Origin: Haliclystus octoradiatus
Lineage: Eukaryota; Cnidaria; Staurozoa; Stauromedusae; Haliclystidae
Length of the DNA stretch: 64,000 nucleotides
Assembly (NCBI GenBank): GCA_916610825.1
Contig: OU744450.1
Location: 6,468,030 to 6,532,029 of the forward strand
Direction of reading: 5' to 3'
A program made the translations under genes and the position numbers. How positions within the stretch are numbered: the first letter of the stretch is position 1; each line of letters opens with the position of its first letter. This document shows positions 35,312-64,000 of this stretch, in pieces. The notes beneath the pieces are model-generated. The model was given only the letters and a program-made list of their open reading frames with translations. It did not search any database and had not been told where the DNA came from.

Positions 35312-36211
35312 CTGAAATACAATTGAAGAACATGCATATTGTGTAATAAGGAAGCGTATTTTGAAACAAAAAATGAATGCCTGAATATTTGGGGCTTACC
35401 ATATTTATACATGACGTGTTATTGGCTTGTATTTTGACCGTGAAATCGCAAAAAGGCCTTAATTAACTGCGTTATTGCGTGATAGATGGCTTTTGCATTA
35501 CATAAAAACAAAAACATTGAAGTTTTACAGCATATTTGAATTAATATCATAACAGAATTCACTATTTGGGAGGTCAGAATTGAAAAAACATTATCCCGGG
35601 GGTGAACCTCCAGAACCTCATTTCATTTCTGTCCGTAAAGATTCAAAATTATATGTATTTTAGGCTGGACATTCTCAGACAAGAAGCGTTTACTATAATA
35701 TGTTTACTGTCTGTAGCTGAACCATAGTCAAACAACATTGAAATAATCAAAACTTTGAACAACCAAACAATAACTAAGCACAGGTAAAAAAGAAATTACA
35801 AAATAAATGAACTTTTTCCGAATAGTTTTGTCAAATTAATGTGATTATTCTCAGTGTCACTTTTTTATGTTCAAACATGACCTTTTCTGGCGGAAAAATT
35901 GTTGCGAAGATGATGAGTTTTTCATCGACAAAATATCAAATTATTCATTCATAAGTCAAAAACATTTGCATGTTTTTCTCATCAATTTCAAATATGTTAA
36001 CATTTTCATCTTTGAACAATAGAAGTGTCAAATGGTATGACGAATAGATTCTATGTAAACAATGAAATAGTATATTTCGAAAATCTTGCCGCTGCTAATA
36101 TAATTTCAAAATCAAAACATTTAAAAGACAATAACCAACTCACACAAACAACAATCATTTCAAATCATTCGGGACTTCACAATGACAGGCTTAACAATAT
36201 CGCACTGAAAA
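35312..36211. other. Spacer; missing ZNHIT3 exon expected here or further right
   Basis: No zinc-finger-encoding exon found on the minus strand. Confidence 0.3.
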
Positions 36212-37220
36212 CATTTATGCTAGCCTGCTCGCAGACTCACTGTCAAAATGTAAACTTTGGTAAACAGTAGAGTCTGCTAACTCGAGGACAAAGCTCGCCT
36301 TTGCTGATTCAGCACAGGGCGTGGAAATTGGCTGCCTCGCTTTCGCTAAGAATGCTTGGCCATGAAAGTCAAGCCCAGAAAAAGACCAACGACTCCAACC
36401 ATAACTTTATTAATTTATTTGAAACTCAATTACAGCAATTATTTCTCAAATAGATTTACGGAAGATATCTAGTTTTCAATAAATCTGAAATTAGACTTTA
36501 ACATCAGTAATGATCAAATGGCCTACTGCATTTATTCATGCTTCAACGGAATAAAACTCGAGCCGCTACGAATTTAAATTAGACGCGTGATAGACATATT
36601 TTGTTGAAAGAACGAAGCAAATATAGAGTAATTATAATGAAAATAAGAAGACGACAAAATACAGTGGCGCAACAATAGCTTCCTTTCTATAGCCATTAAA
36701 TACTGCGGCTGTTTGTTGTTTGTTGAATTATTTTTCCTTACCATGTAAGTTTCATGTCCCGTCTTCCGCTTGTAATAGCTTTTGAATAAAAAAGCTATCC
36801 AAATCATTTCATACATTAATGAGACTAATCAGAGATATAACTAAAAATAATTGATGCAATAACGACAGTTAATGGTTCTAAAACGTCTTGGAAATGATAT
36901 TAACTCTCAATTCTTATCATTGAAGTTTATCGCAAATGTTCAAAACGATTCCGAAAGGCATGTAACTTAAAGACAAGGAGTAAAAAATAACAAGGAAGGG
37001 GAGTTATTACAGTCTAGCCAACCAAGCCTCTCTTTACAATACTCTTTGCTGGTTTGTCGCCAGAGAATCTTGGCGTCGAATCACAGCCCTTGTAAGACAA
37101 TAGTTTTTACATCTTTACACGCCCCGTGCTGAATCAGCAAAGGCAAGCTTTTGTCCTCAAGTTAGCAGATTCTACTGTTTACCAAGTTTACATTTTAACA
37201 GCGAGCAGGCTACATTTATG
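36212..37220. mobile_element. ~1.0-kb TIR element with ~105-bp inverted repeats
   Basis: The left arm (CTAGCCTGCTCGC ... GGTAAACAGTAGAGTCTGC ... GCCTTTGCTGATTCAGCAC) recurs inverted at about 37118-37220. The interior holds no transposase, only an unsupported 80-codon open frame. Non-autonomous DNA transposon of unknown superfamily. Confidence 0.75.
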
Positions 37221-37259
37221 CCTACTTCATAATAACAAAACAATAAATCTTTTGTAAAT

Positions 37260-37467
37260 AAATCGGGAATAAATTATTTCGTAAAGTAATCGGGAAGCAA
37301 CGTCAATTACTTTATCGTTGAAAATATTTGTTACTTGAAAAAGTAATTAATTACTTACTTATTACTTTTTTCAAAAAGGTAATTAATTTAGCCTACCCCT
37401 AAAATTACTTTAAAAGCAACGAATACCAAGTAACGCATTACTTTTGTAACGTGTACTCACAACACTG
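37260..37467. mobile_element. Degraded hAT-type MITE
   Basis: Carries TTACTTTTTTCAAAAAGGTAA, CAAGTAACGCATTACTTTTG and the right end GTACTCACAACACTG, matching the element at 11252-11624. The left terminus is not clear. Confidence 0.65.
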
Positions 37468-38097
37468 CTAGTGTTTAGTGACTGACATAGTTTGGCGTTT
37501 GAGTTCTGTTTTGCTAAGACTGTGGTTGTTCGCAAAATTATAAAAAAGAATTAAAGACCATTTCAAGTCATGTCACAATGTGCTGAGCCATTATTAGTTG
37601 AAACCAACTAGGGTACTACTCAATGATCTGCATTCTGATTGGTTGCTCAATCGTTCAATATTTTCTTATATTGAACGCTGGCAGATTCCCTCACAAATTT
37701 CAAAAAGTAAGCAAGTGATTCGCAAATATTTTTGAAATAATTAATAATGATAATACGCAAACCGTGTCCGTGATCAAATCACCATTGTTTCATTATTGTT
37801 AAACTCCTTTTCCGCAGAGCACTTTCCAAACTTCTTAAACCGCTTCTGGGTCATCTATAGGCCTTTGGCTATCCAACGTTTTGTTTTTACAGTTTAAAAT
37901 GCTATAAATTGCTCATAAATTGCGATTAAAATTTCCAAAATCGTGATATTTTGACGGAAGTTATGTGAAAATAAACTGCTTTCCTTGGTGTATCCCGTCA
38001 TGCCTAGCAACATCACGAATTTTAGAGCACGCTTTATTTTAATGGCTGCCAATATTTCGTAAAAGTGTTTCATCATATTTTGCAAAAGTATTCCAAT

Positions 38098-38164
38098 ATG
38101 CCTAGAAGGAGAAGTGGTCCAACAATGCTCCATTTTACATCACAAACAGAAGACACAATTCTCG
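38098..38164 (+). CDS. Candidate first exon of an unidentified gene
   Basis: ATG opens MPRRRSGPTMLHFTSQTEDTIL and runs into a strong donor CTCG|GTAAGT. The stretch is more coding-like than its surroundings. I could not find a second exon downstream to 42.8 kb and do not recognise the protein. It may be the start of a gene split by the transposons that follow, or chance. Confidence 0.25.
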
Positions 38165-38892
38165 GTAAGTCTTTTACAACTTAAATGTTTAAATGCTTCA
38201 TGTAAAGTCTGTCGAAGTCACTTTTACCGTGGTTTTTACCCTGTTGCATGAGGGCTTACAGGACTCTGATGGCAATTGCTACTTTTAGTTTTCTTTTAAG
38301 TATCATAATCCCAAATAGCCTACTTTGTTATCAAGTCATCGTTGGCAGAAGAGATTACTGTGTCACTGAATCGCCAATATTAGCTTGATTTGTTATGAAC
38401 TGTTCTTCGTTGCAAGAAAGGATTTACTGTGTCACCGTTTTATGTCAGCAGTTCTGTTCTGTTAGTGTTATCCACACAGCACACACAGAGATTTGACCCA
38501 TAACAAATAAACAAATTCAGAGAATTAGTGTGGTACTTTTCAGTCGTCAAGCAGTTGTAAGTTGTAGGCCTACAAATCCAAAATTGGAGTTGTAATTTAG
38601 AATTTTAGCTGCCTTCTATCCCTTTGTCGAAATGTACATTTATAATGTGCCATAGATTGACAACGTCCACTGTGTCCACACATTGTTTACTTTAATCATT
38701 ATTATATGAGGTATGTGAATGGTGACCATTATAGACATGTGTCCTCTCTGTGAGAAGTTGGCTAAAGTTGATAATTATTAGAGTTTGGGTCTCTCATTTA
38801 TGTAATTTACTGTATCAAATTTCAGAATCACCTGTTGTTATTACCAATATCACTCAATGACTCATGCTGAGATTCACTCAACCAACACAGCA

Positions 38893-39671
38893 ATAATATT
38901 TACGCGGTGGATATTGTTCCGGCTGCCGGAAAGCTGTCTTCAAAAGATAATGTTCCGTGCGTCCTTTGCGCATGCGTATGTAGATAGTAAACATGGCTGT
39001 GTCGATCGATCCAAAATTATATCGTAAAAAGTTTGTAAAAAAATTCACCCACACCGTAAATTGGATCGACTGTTTGGAATAAATATTAAGAAAAGCGATA
39101 TTCAGCATATCTATGCATTAATCATTTTATTCTGTGTTTGATTTATCGATGCTTTTCAGCGATGCAACCCAGCGCAGCGTTTTTAATGTTTGAGTGTCGT
39201 GACATTTATTTGGCGCGCTTAAAAGGTTTTAGCGAATATTTATGCTGCCTAACAATATTTCAAAACATTTTTACTATGGTAATTTGTAATAATATGGGAT
39301 AATTACTTAATAGTCATTTTCTTTTCCTGTAACTGATGCTATATGCGGCCTACCAATTCTGATTCTGTCGTATACCAAAAGTCAAAACCAAAGCCGTGTT
39401 CGTTCGCTTTTCTATAAGTTTGGAAGTCCTCATATAAAGTGTTTTCAACCTCTAGCACTTTAAATTATTTTATATTCTATTATAAAACTGATGAACAGAA
39501 TTGTTATTAACGTGGTCGAGGAACAGGAAAGTCCATCGCCATTGCATCTTGAATGAATGTGAGAGAAACGCAAACAGCACATTAAGCATGCGCAGAAGAC
39601 GCACGGAACATTATCTCTAGCACTCAGGATTCCGGCTGCCGGAACATTATCCACTTCGTAATATTTACATA
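38893..39671. mobile_element. ~0.78-kb TIR element with ~85-bp inverted repeats
   Basis: The left arm (AATATTTACGCGGTGGATATTG, TTCCGGCTGCCGGAA, GATAATGTTCCGTGCGTC, TTGCGCATGC) recurs inverted at 39586-39671 (GCATGCGCAGAAGACGCACGG ... TTCCGGCTGCCGGAAC ... TAATATTTACAT). The interior shows no intact transposase. Confidence 0.8.
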
Positions 39672-39970
39672 CCAATGCCTTTCATTGTGAAAACAAGTTC
39701 ATTAACTGCAATACCTAACTTACAATCCATATTTATTTCATTTGAACTATGTAGTCAACATAAAATGTACTTATGGATAACCCATATTTATAAATATATT
39801 TGATTTGAAACATGTAGTACAATAGAGTATCAATTATCTCCTTTTCACTATGCTTTACATGTATGTAACGATTTAATTATAAACTGAAATGAATTATCAG
39901 TGTTGTTCTACATTTTTAATTCCTTCTCATGACTATTTTGTTTCATTGACATTCTCTTTGACAAGACATA

Positions 39971-40062
39971 GTGCAGGCTACTAACGGGAGCGAAGCGACC
40001 TCCTTGAGGAAGCCGAAGGCTGACTGGCCCCGGGCGCAGGCCGCAAGCCGAAGGCTTGTTTT
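39971..40062. repeat. GC-rich palindromic block
   Basis: A short GC-rich island (GCCCCGGGCGCAGGCC, AAGCCGAAGGCTTG) in AT-rich DNA, with nested inverted repeats. A terminus or core of a repeat is likely; identity unknown. Confidence 0.45.
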
Positions 40063-40454
40063 ATATAAGAGTCTTATAAATTCTGTGCCCGAGAAAACAA
40101 AACAAGCAACAAAATATGAGATGCAGTTGTTCAATGATAGGCTAGCCTATGCATTATATGCATATACAATTTTAATCTTTCAATTTAAACATTTTCTCGT
40201 AAATTCTGTCGCTACTTAAGGTTTATAAACAACAAACATTTATATTACAAATTGCAAATATTTATATAGTTTCAGATCTCAATAGTTACCTAGCTCAATT
40301 TTTCTATTTTGTGGGGTTATATTTTTGTAGCCAGTAGGCCTATTAATTCCCAACTGTATTTTTTTTTAAATTAAATCTGAAACAGGTCGAATTAAAATTC
40401 ATCCTCCAAATCATGACACTGCAGTCGTCATGGTCCTCATGGATGCCTTTGATT

Positions 40455-40790
40455 GACCCAGTCTGCAATTAATGGCAATCTCGACAAGATCCCGGGGGCC
40501 GCAGCGCCGAAAAAAGTTAAGGGCGGGGACGGTAACTGATCAAATTTGCAGCTCCAGGGACGGCAATAACGAGAAACATTTTCATCTCGGGGGCGCCATA
40601 GTGGAATCCTTGAATTTGGAACGCCAGATATTCACGCCACACCAAGTCAGCTTTCAAGAATACGCCAAAAAGACCAAAATCAGTTGAAAACTATAGAAAA
40701 TTATCAAATTTTCAAGCCGGATATATCCGGCGTAACATACATGGATTCCACTATGTCGGGGGCGCAGCAGCAATGCTTTGCAGACCGGTG
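40455..40790. mobile_element. CCAGTCTGCA TIR element with a nested MITE
   Basis: Starts CCCAGTCTGCA and ends CTTTGCAGACCGG, the inverse end. It shares GGCAATCTCGAC, GGTAACTGATCAAATTTG and TTTTCATCTCGGGGGCG with 44786-45165. A second inverted-ended insert (ATAGTGGAATCC ... GGATTCCACTAT, about 40606-40757) sits within it. Confidence 0.7.
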
Positions 40791-41924
40791 ATTGAAGGTT
40801 GTATGTGAAATTAATTATGCAAGAAGCGAATGTAAGTAACTGGAATTTATTGCTGTTGATATGTTTTGTTTGTAGAAGTTGTAGTTGTACCCCTAGTTAT
40901 TTTCTACTAAAACAATTAGACAATACTATAGGCCTAGTAATAGTAGCTAATGCTCAGCCTAATTCCAATGGCTAATGTTATGGCCTATCTTATCTAGGCT
41001 ATAGGCCTATGGTGTTAGTCTATCTGTCTATGGATAATATGGACGAGAGATTTGTATTGCGAAACTGATCTGATAAAAATAAGAAGGTACTTACTACAAT
41101 ATAGCACATTTTGGGCATCTGTATTTCGATTCAGAACAGCAAAGTTCACATTTTCCTTTCATTCTGTACGGCCTGAGTTTCCGTTTTCCGATCTGTTAGA
41201 CTTTCTCGTGCTGAGTTTTTGCGTCCTGTTGAAAAAGCCTCTGCTGCAGTATTTTGTGTTTTTAATGAATAAATGAAACTTATTCTTTGAATAGGGGAGG
41301 GAGCCCACTCACAAACGTGATTTTCAGTGGGGCCCTATGTTAATGGAATAGTATAAATACATAATAATATTAATTTTTTATTAGGCTAAATTCATTATAG
41401 AAATCTTAAAGTTTTTCAGTGACAATGATGATTGGATATCTTCTGGAATTCAGTTCCATTCCTTGAGATGGATTTGAAAAATGCTGTTTTTTCCAGGTGT
41501 TTTCATTCTTTGTTGATAAAGATTGTTTTTTGATCGTGTGTCATGGGCATGTTGCGTAGATGAAATTTTTTGGTCGACGGGCAATTATTCCAAAACTGGG
41601 GGCATATTGGGGCTGTCCCTAATTCAAAAGTTGATGATAAGCGTGATATGATACAATTTTGGCACTCTAAGGAAATTTGACACCTTACAGCTGCGGCTTA
41701 CAGCTCAGTATAATCTTAGTATGCTTTTATATACTCGCCATATTTTTGATGCGTTTTCTGTAAAAAAGACTAACAGAACAGTATAAAACTCTGATAGCAC
41801 AACTGTTGCTATCGACCGTAGCAACTTAGAGATATAATTGTGATATAAATTACTATACCCCCTGACCCTTAAATAAAAATAAACATTACGACAAAAAGTG
41901 ATATTTGTAACTTATTTTCAAAGT

Positions 41925-42140
41925 TATACAACGGACAAATAATTTATTATTCAATTGTTGTACGTACGGACGAATAAGGTATTTTTTTTATTATTGGTAC
42001 GTACGTACGAATAATGGGGATTTAGTTGGTATTCGTCCCCAGATTACGGAACAATAACATAACTTTTTCGTTATTCGTCCGTACGGACAAATAATCAAAA
42101 CAATTTGTTATTCATCCGTACGGACCAATAAGGTTAGTCT
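41925..42140. repeat. Palindromic CGTACG array
   Basis: Four related palindromic blocks of type TTATTCGTCCGTACGGAC followed by AAATAA at about 41965, 41998, 42082 and 42111, within 200 bp. Ends of one or two inverted elements, or a decayed tandem array. Confidence 0.6.
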
Positions 42141-42831
42141 TTACAAAAATAATACAGTAATGTATGTTTCTTATGTTTCTGCTCTACAATTTTCAAACAC
42201 AATTGACGCGGTACATTTTGTTTATTATAGAATAACAACACCAATTATGAGATACAAAATTAGTTCAACCTTCAAATACTTAATTTTAAGAAATATAATA
42301 ATTTGATATTATGGTAGATTTATCATAAATGTTTTGTCTATGAACATAATTACAGAATCCTATATATTATTAATAAAAAGAAGAAGGTCAGCAATACAAA
42401 TGCATAAAACATACCCGACTGTTGACAGTCAATGCTAGTATGGAATTTATGATATTGAACATATAGGATAATATAATCTGATGATATTTTTCATATTAAT
42501 TTAGAAGCCTTTAAGTTCCTTTATTTGGTCATAACATGCTTTTCGATATCATTATTTATTTGCTTGAGGTAAAAAGGACTTAGATCTTACAAATCTAAAT
42601 CGCTGATATTAGTTTCTGTCGATGTTTATTTAGCCAATCAGCCTGATTATTTGAATAGAAAATATTAATCAAATCGATATGTTTTTAATTTTACTGTACA
42701 TGAGTTTTACGTAAGATTTTCTTTCCAATTTGACACTACCTTTGAGGGGTATCATAATTCCCATTTAATCCATTATCTCTAGCATTATCTTTCTATTAAA
42801 GTAATATAATCATGTTGAATACTGATTTATA

Positions 42832-43755
42832 TTATGATACAGTTATCTCACTTGAATCAGACTTATTTTCAAATTCTCTAACTCTTGTCCATATTGTTCC
42901 ACCATACACATCATGAAGATCTTCAAATGTAGAAGGACCCGTTTCATAAACATGATTTATTTCTAATAAACTACCGTCAGATGGAATTACAGTCGAGATA
43001 AATTTTGTTGATGTAGATTGCGATGATAATAATGTATTTTGTTGATGCTTTTGTTTTCGTTTGGTTAAAGGGCTTCTTGTATCAATTTTTTTATCAAGTT
43101 TATGCATATTTTCATGGCTTTTTGAACGTTTAAATGCTGGTAAACTATTACGAATCTTTTGAGTTGTTTTCACTGTTGATGCAGGAGTTAACAAATCCAT
43201 TGATCTAGCAGATTGTGAAGTGATAGATGGATTATTTGATTGGAGATCTGATGATGTAGATGTTACATTACGAGATCCATCATCACTTCGTGGTCTGTTA
43301 ACAACTTTCTCAGGTGATAATGTAAGACTAGACATACCACCAAGGGCATTTTCTTCAGCTCTTAAATTATTTAATGTTCTTTCCAATTCACTAACAAGCA
43401 TAAAAGTATAACTATAAGATGATATTGTTAAAACTTTCATCCATGATTCCATTTCTCTTTCATCTTTCGCACTCAATATATAATTCCTTGCTGATCCTTT
43501 TTCAGAATGAAATGATATTGTAAACGAGCAACCTTCTCCTTCGCATGCTTCAACAGTACATTCGTCCAATATTATTAATCCAATTGGTTGTTTATCATTT
43601 TGTTTCTCAAAATAAAAGAATAAGTTTCCTTTTAAAACAAACCATCGAACCTGAAAACCTTTATTTAATTCACCTTTTTTATACAAATAACCTTCTTTAT
43701 CTACATGTTCAGGTGAATTTGCAAATAATGTTAAAAACTTCTCGTTGATCTTCAT
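42832..43755 (-). CDS. PHETA: Sesquipedalian (PH-domain endosomal trafficking protein)
   Basis: A single-exon 307-residue ORF. The N-terminal MKINEKFL is followed by a PH domain (about residues 18-112: KEGYLYKKGELNKGFQVRWFVLKGNLFFYFE, LIILDECTVEACE, ILSAKDEREMESWMKVL) and a helix (SELERTLNNL). A disordered S/T/K-rich middle follows, then FEDLHDVYG (277-285), the C-terminal F&H-type motif with which sesquipedalians bind OCRL/INPP5B inositol 5-phosphatases. The family acts in endosome recycling and endosome-to-Golgi traffic. Vertebrates have two paralogs (PHETA1/2); this copy cannot be assigned to either. The start matches the family (M-K-x-N-E-x). It lies head to head with GCN1. Confidence 0.92.
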   Translation of the reverse strand: MKINEKFLTLFANSPEHVDKEGYLYKKGELNKGFQVRWFVLKGNLFFYFEKQNDKQPIGLIILDECTVEACEGEGCSFTISFHSEKGSARNYILSAKDEREMESWMKVLTISSYSYTFMLVSELERTLNNLRAEENALGGMSSLTLSPEKVVNRPRSDDGSRNVTSTSSDLQSNNPSITSQSARSMDLLTPASTVKTTQKIRNSLPAFKRSKSHENMHKLDKKIDTRSPLTKRKQKHQQNTLLSSQSTSTKFISTVIPSDGSLLEINHVYETGPSTFEDLHDVYGGTIWTRVREFENKSDSSEITVS

Positions 43756-44388
43756 ACTGTTGACAAAGATTCATTTCATAATTTGCAGTCTATAGTTAAA
43801 TAAAGAGCAGATGATAAAGTAAACGAGCAACCAAAAAGTGACACCCTATCTCAGCGCCATTTTGACAGTTCTTGTTTACGGCATTGCTGGCTGGGGATTC
43901 AGATTTCAACTGCCCCAACTAAGATTCGAAATGTGGAGCCGTCCCCAGAATGGCTTACGTCACGATGGTCACTCAGAATATGCTCATCAGCTCATGCAGC
44001 CATAAAATACATAAATAATTCAAATATTGATCTATATATCTACGCATCAATAGCTGCAAGACTATTAAACCCAGTTGGTGGAAAAACTTTTTGCAAAGTC
44101 TCTGTTGTTGAGATGAAAGTGTTCGTGACCGTGACTGAAGTTTCATTATTTTGTTGTGAGAACGAGGTCGTCTCAAATTTCTTTTAGAACACGTTCCCCC
44201 AAGATGGTAGCAAGTATTTTAGAATTTTACATGTGAAGACAGAAATTATCTTGTGTCAGAAATTAACAACATTCATATCATTTGACTGCAAGACCAGTAT
44301 TATTGTAGTAATTTTATTAATTAGAAATTGCTCCTGGAGACCATGGTATAAATAAATTATCAATTGATGTTGATGTTCATATCGAAAT
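43756..44388. promoter_or_regulatory. Divergent PHETA-GCN1 intergenic region
   Basis: 633 bp separate the two divergent start codons, so both promoters, perhaps shared, must lie here unless upstream exons exist. I see no clear TATA box. Open frames of 67-84 codons inside are not supported. Confidence 0.5.
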
Positions 44389-63614
<19,226 letters not shown>

Positions 63615-64000
63615 GTAAGCAGAAGGAAGATACTGATATTTTTGCCAATGCTTGGTTATTAGTTAATTAAGAGGGATGTTGAAGTATATATACCACAGCC
63701 ACCTCGATAGCGGTCACCTTTTTAAACCTGCCATGGGTCATTTCAAAATTTTGCATTAATGTTATATTGAAGCAACCCTGACAAACATGCCACCTGTCCA
63801 TTGCAACCTAATTCAGGTAATTATTGTGTTATTATTAATTTTACAATCCACTCAGAAAATCGTTCAACCTTCATTGCAATACAAATATGCTTACAACGTT
63901 TTTTATTGACTTGTTCTATGATGATAGGATCCATGCACCACTCTTACTTTACGAATGACGAGTATGGTTATTGTAACTGAGAACAATTTAATTATCTAAA

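Noticed and set aside
35205-35402. 65-codon minus-strand frame as a membrane protein
   Set aside because: It overlaps the short ZNHIT3 zf-HIT exon (35280-35311) in a different frame and has no support of its own.

Overview
This is eukaryotic, AT-rich animal DNA. Genes are split by short GT-AG introns, most genes sit among non-coding repeats, and no operons or bacterial signals are visible. The gene set (GCN1, sesquipedalian/PHETA, ZNHIT3, an ankyrin-pseudokinase resembling TEX14, a galaxin-like di-cysteine protein), with the AT richness and heavy MITE/SINE load, fits an invertebrate metazoan. A tunicate or other invertebrate deuterostome is plausible, but that is inference.

Layout. 1-7.6 kb is a transposon graveyard: a decayed ZSWIM/MULE-type transposase; a LINE split by a second, poly(A)-tailed reverse-transcriptase element with a 12-bp target-site duplication; and a decayed DDE-like transposase on the minus strand. 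7.6-15.7 kb is gene-poor, with a tRNA-derived SINE and a hAT-type MITE with a perfect 8-bp TSD. 15.7-21.6 kb holds a seven-exon secreted galaxin-like gene (+). 22.5-23.6 kb is a two-exon gene for a small basic protein (+), convergent with a seven-exon ankyrin-pseudokinase gene (-, 28.95-23.87 kb). 29.0-30.9 kb is a 1.9-kb composite inverted-repeat element with satellite-like subterminal arrays. 31.7-35.3 kb is ZNHIT3 (-), lacking its first exon. 36-42 kb holds several TIR elements and a palindromic array. 42.8-43.8 kb is single-exon PHETA (-), divergent from GCN1 (+), whose first 18 coding exons run from 44.39 kb to the window end.

I rebuilt the split genes by joining exons at GT/AG boundaries and checking phase. 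The galaxin-like (1056 nt), small basic (345 nt) and pseudokinase (2151 nt) models each close in frame with one stop. The 18 GCN1 exons (1606 nt) stay open throughout and follow the order of animal GCN1.

The most interesting signal is a family of five ~130-nt units, all in sense orientation, in introns 7, 8, 9, 12 and 14 of GCN1. Each looks like an H/ACA box RNA: two hairpins with internal loops, an H-like hinge, usually an ACA after the second stem, and paired changes in the first hairpin. Next are a GCN1 intron that is almost entirely one ~860-bp ATT microsatellite, a partial copy of GCN1 exon 1 that differs by a 6-bp gain creating TAGGCCTA, and one MITE family present in all three ZNHIT3 introns seen here.
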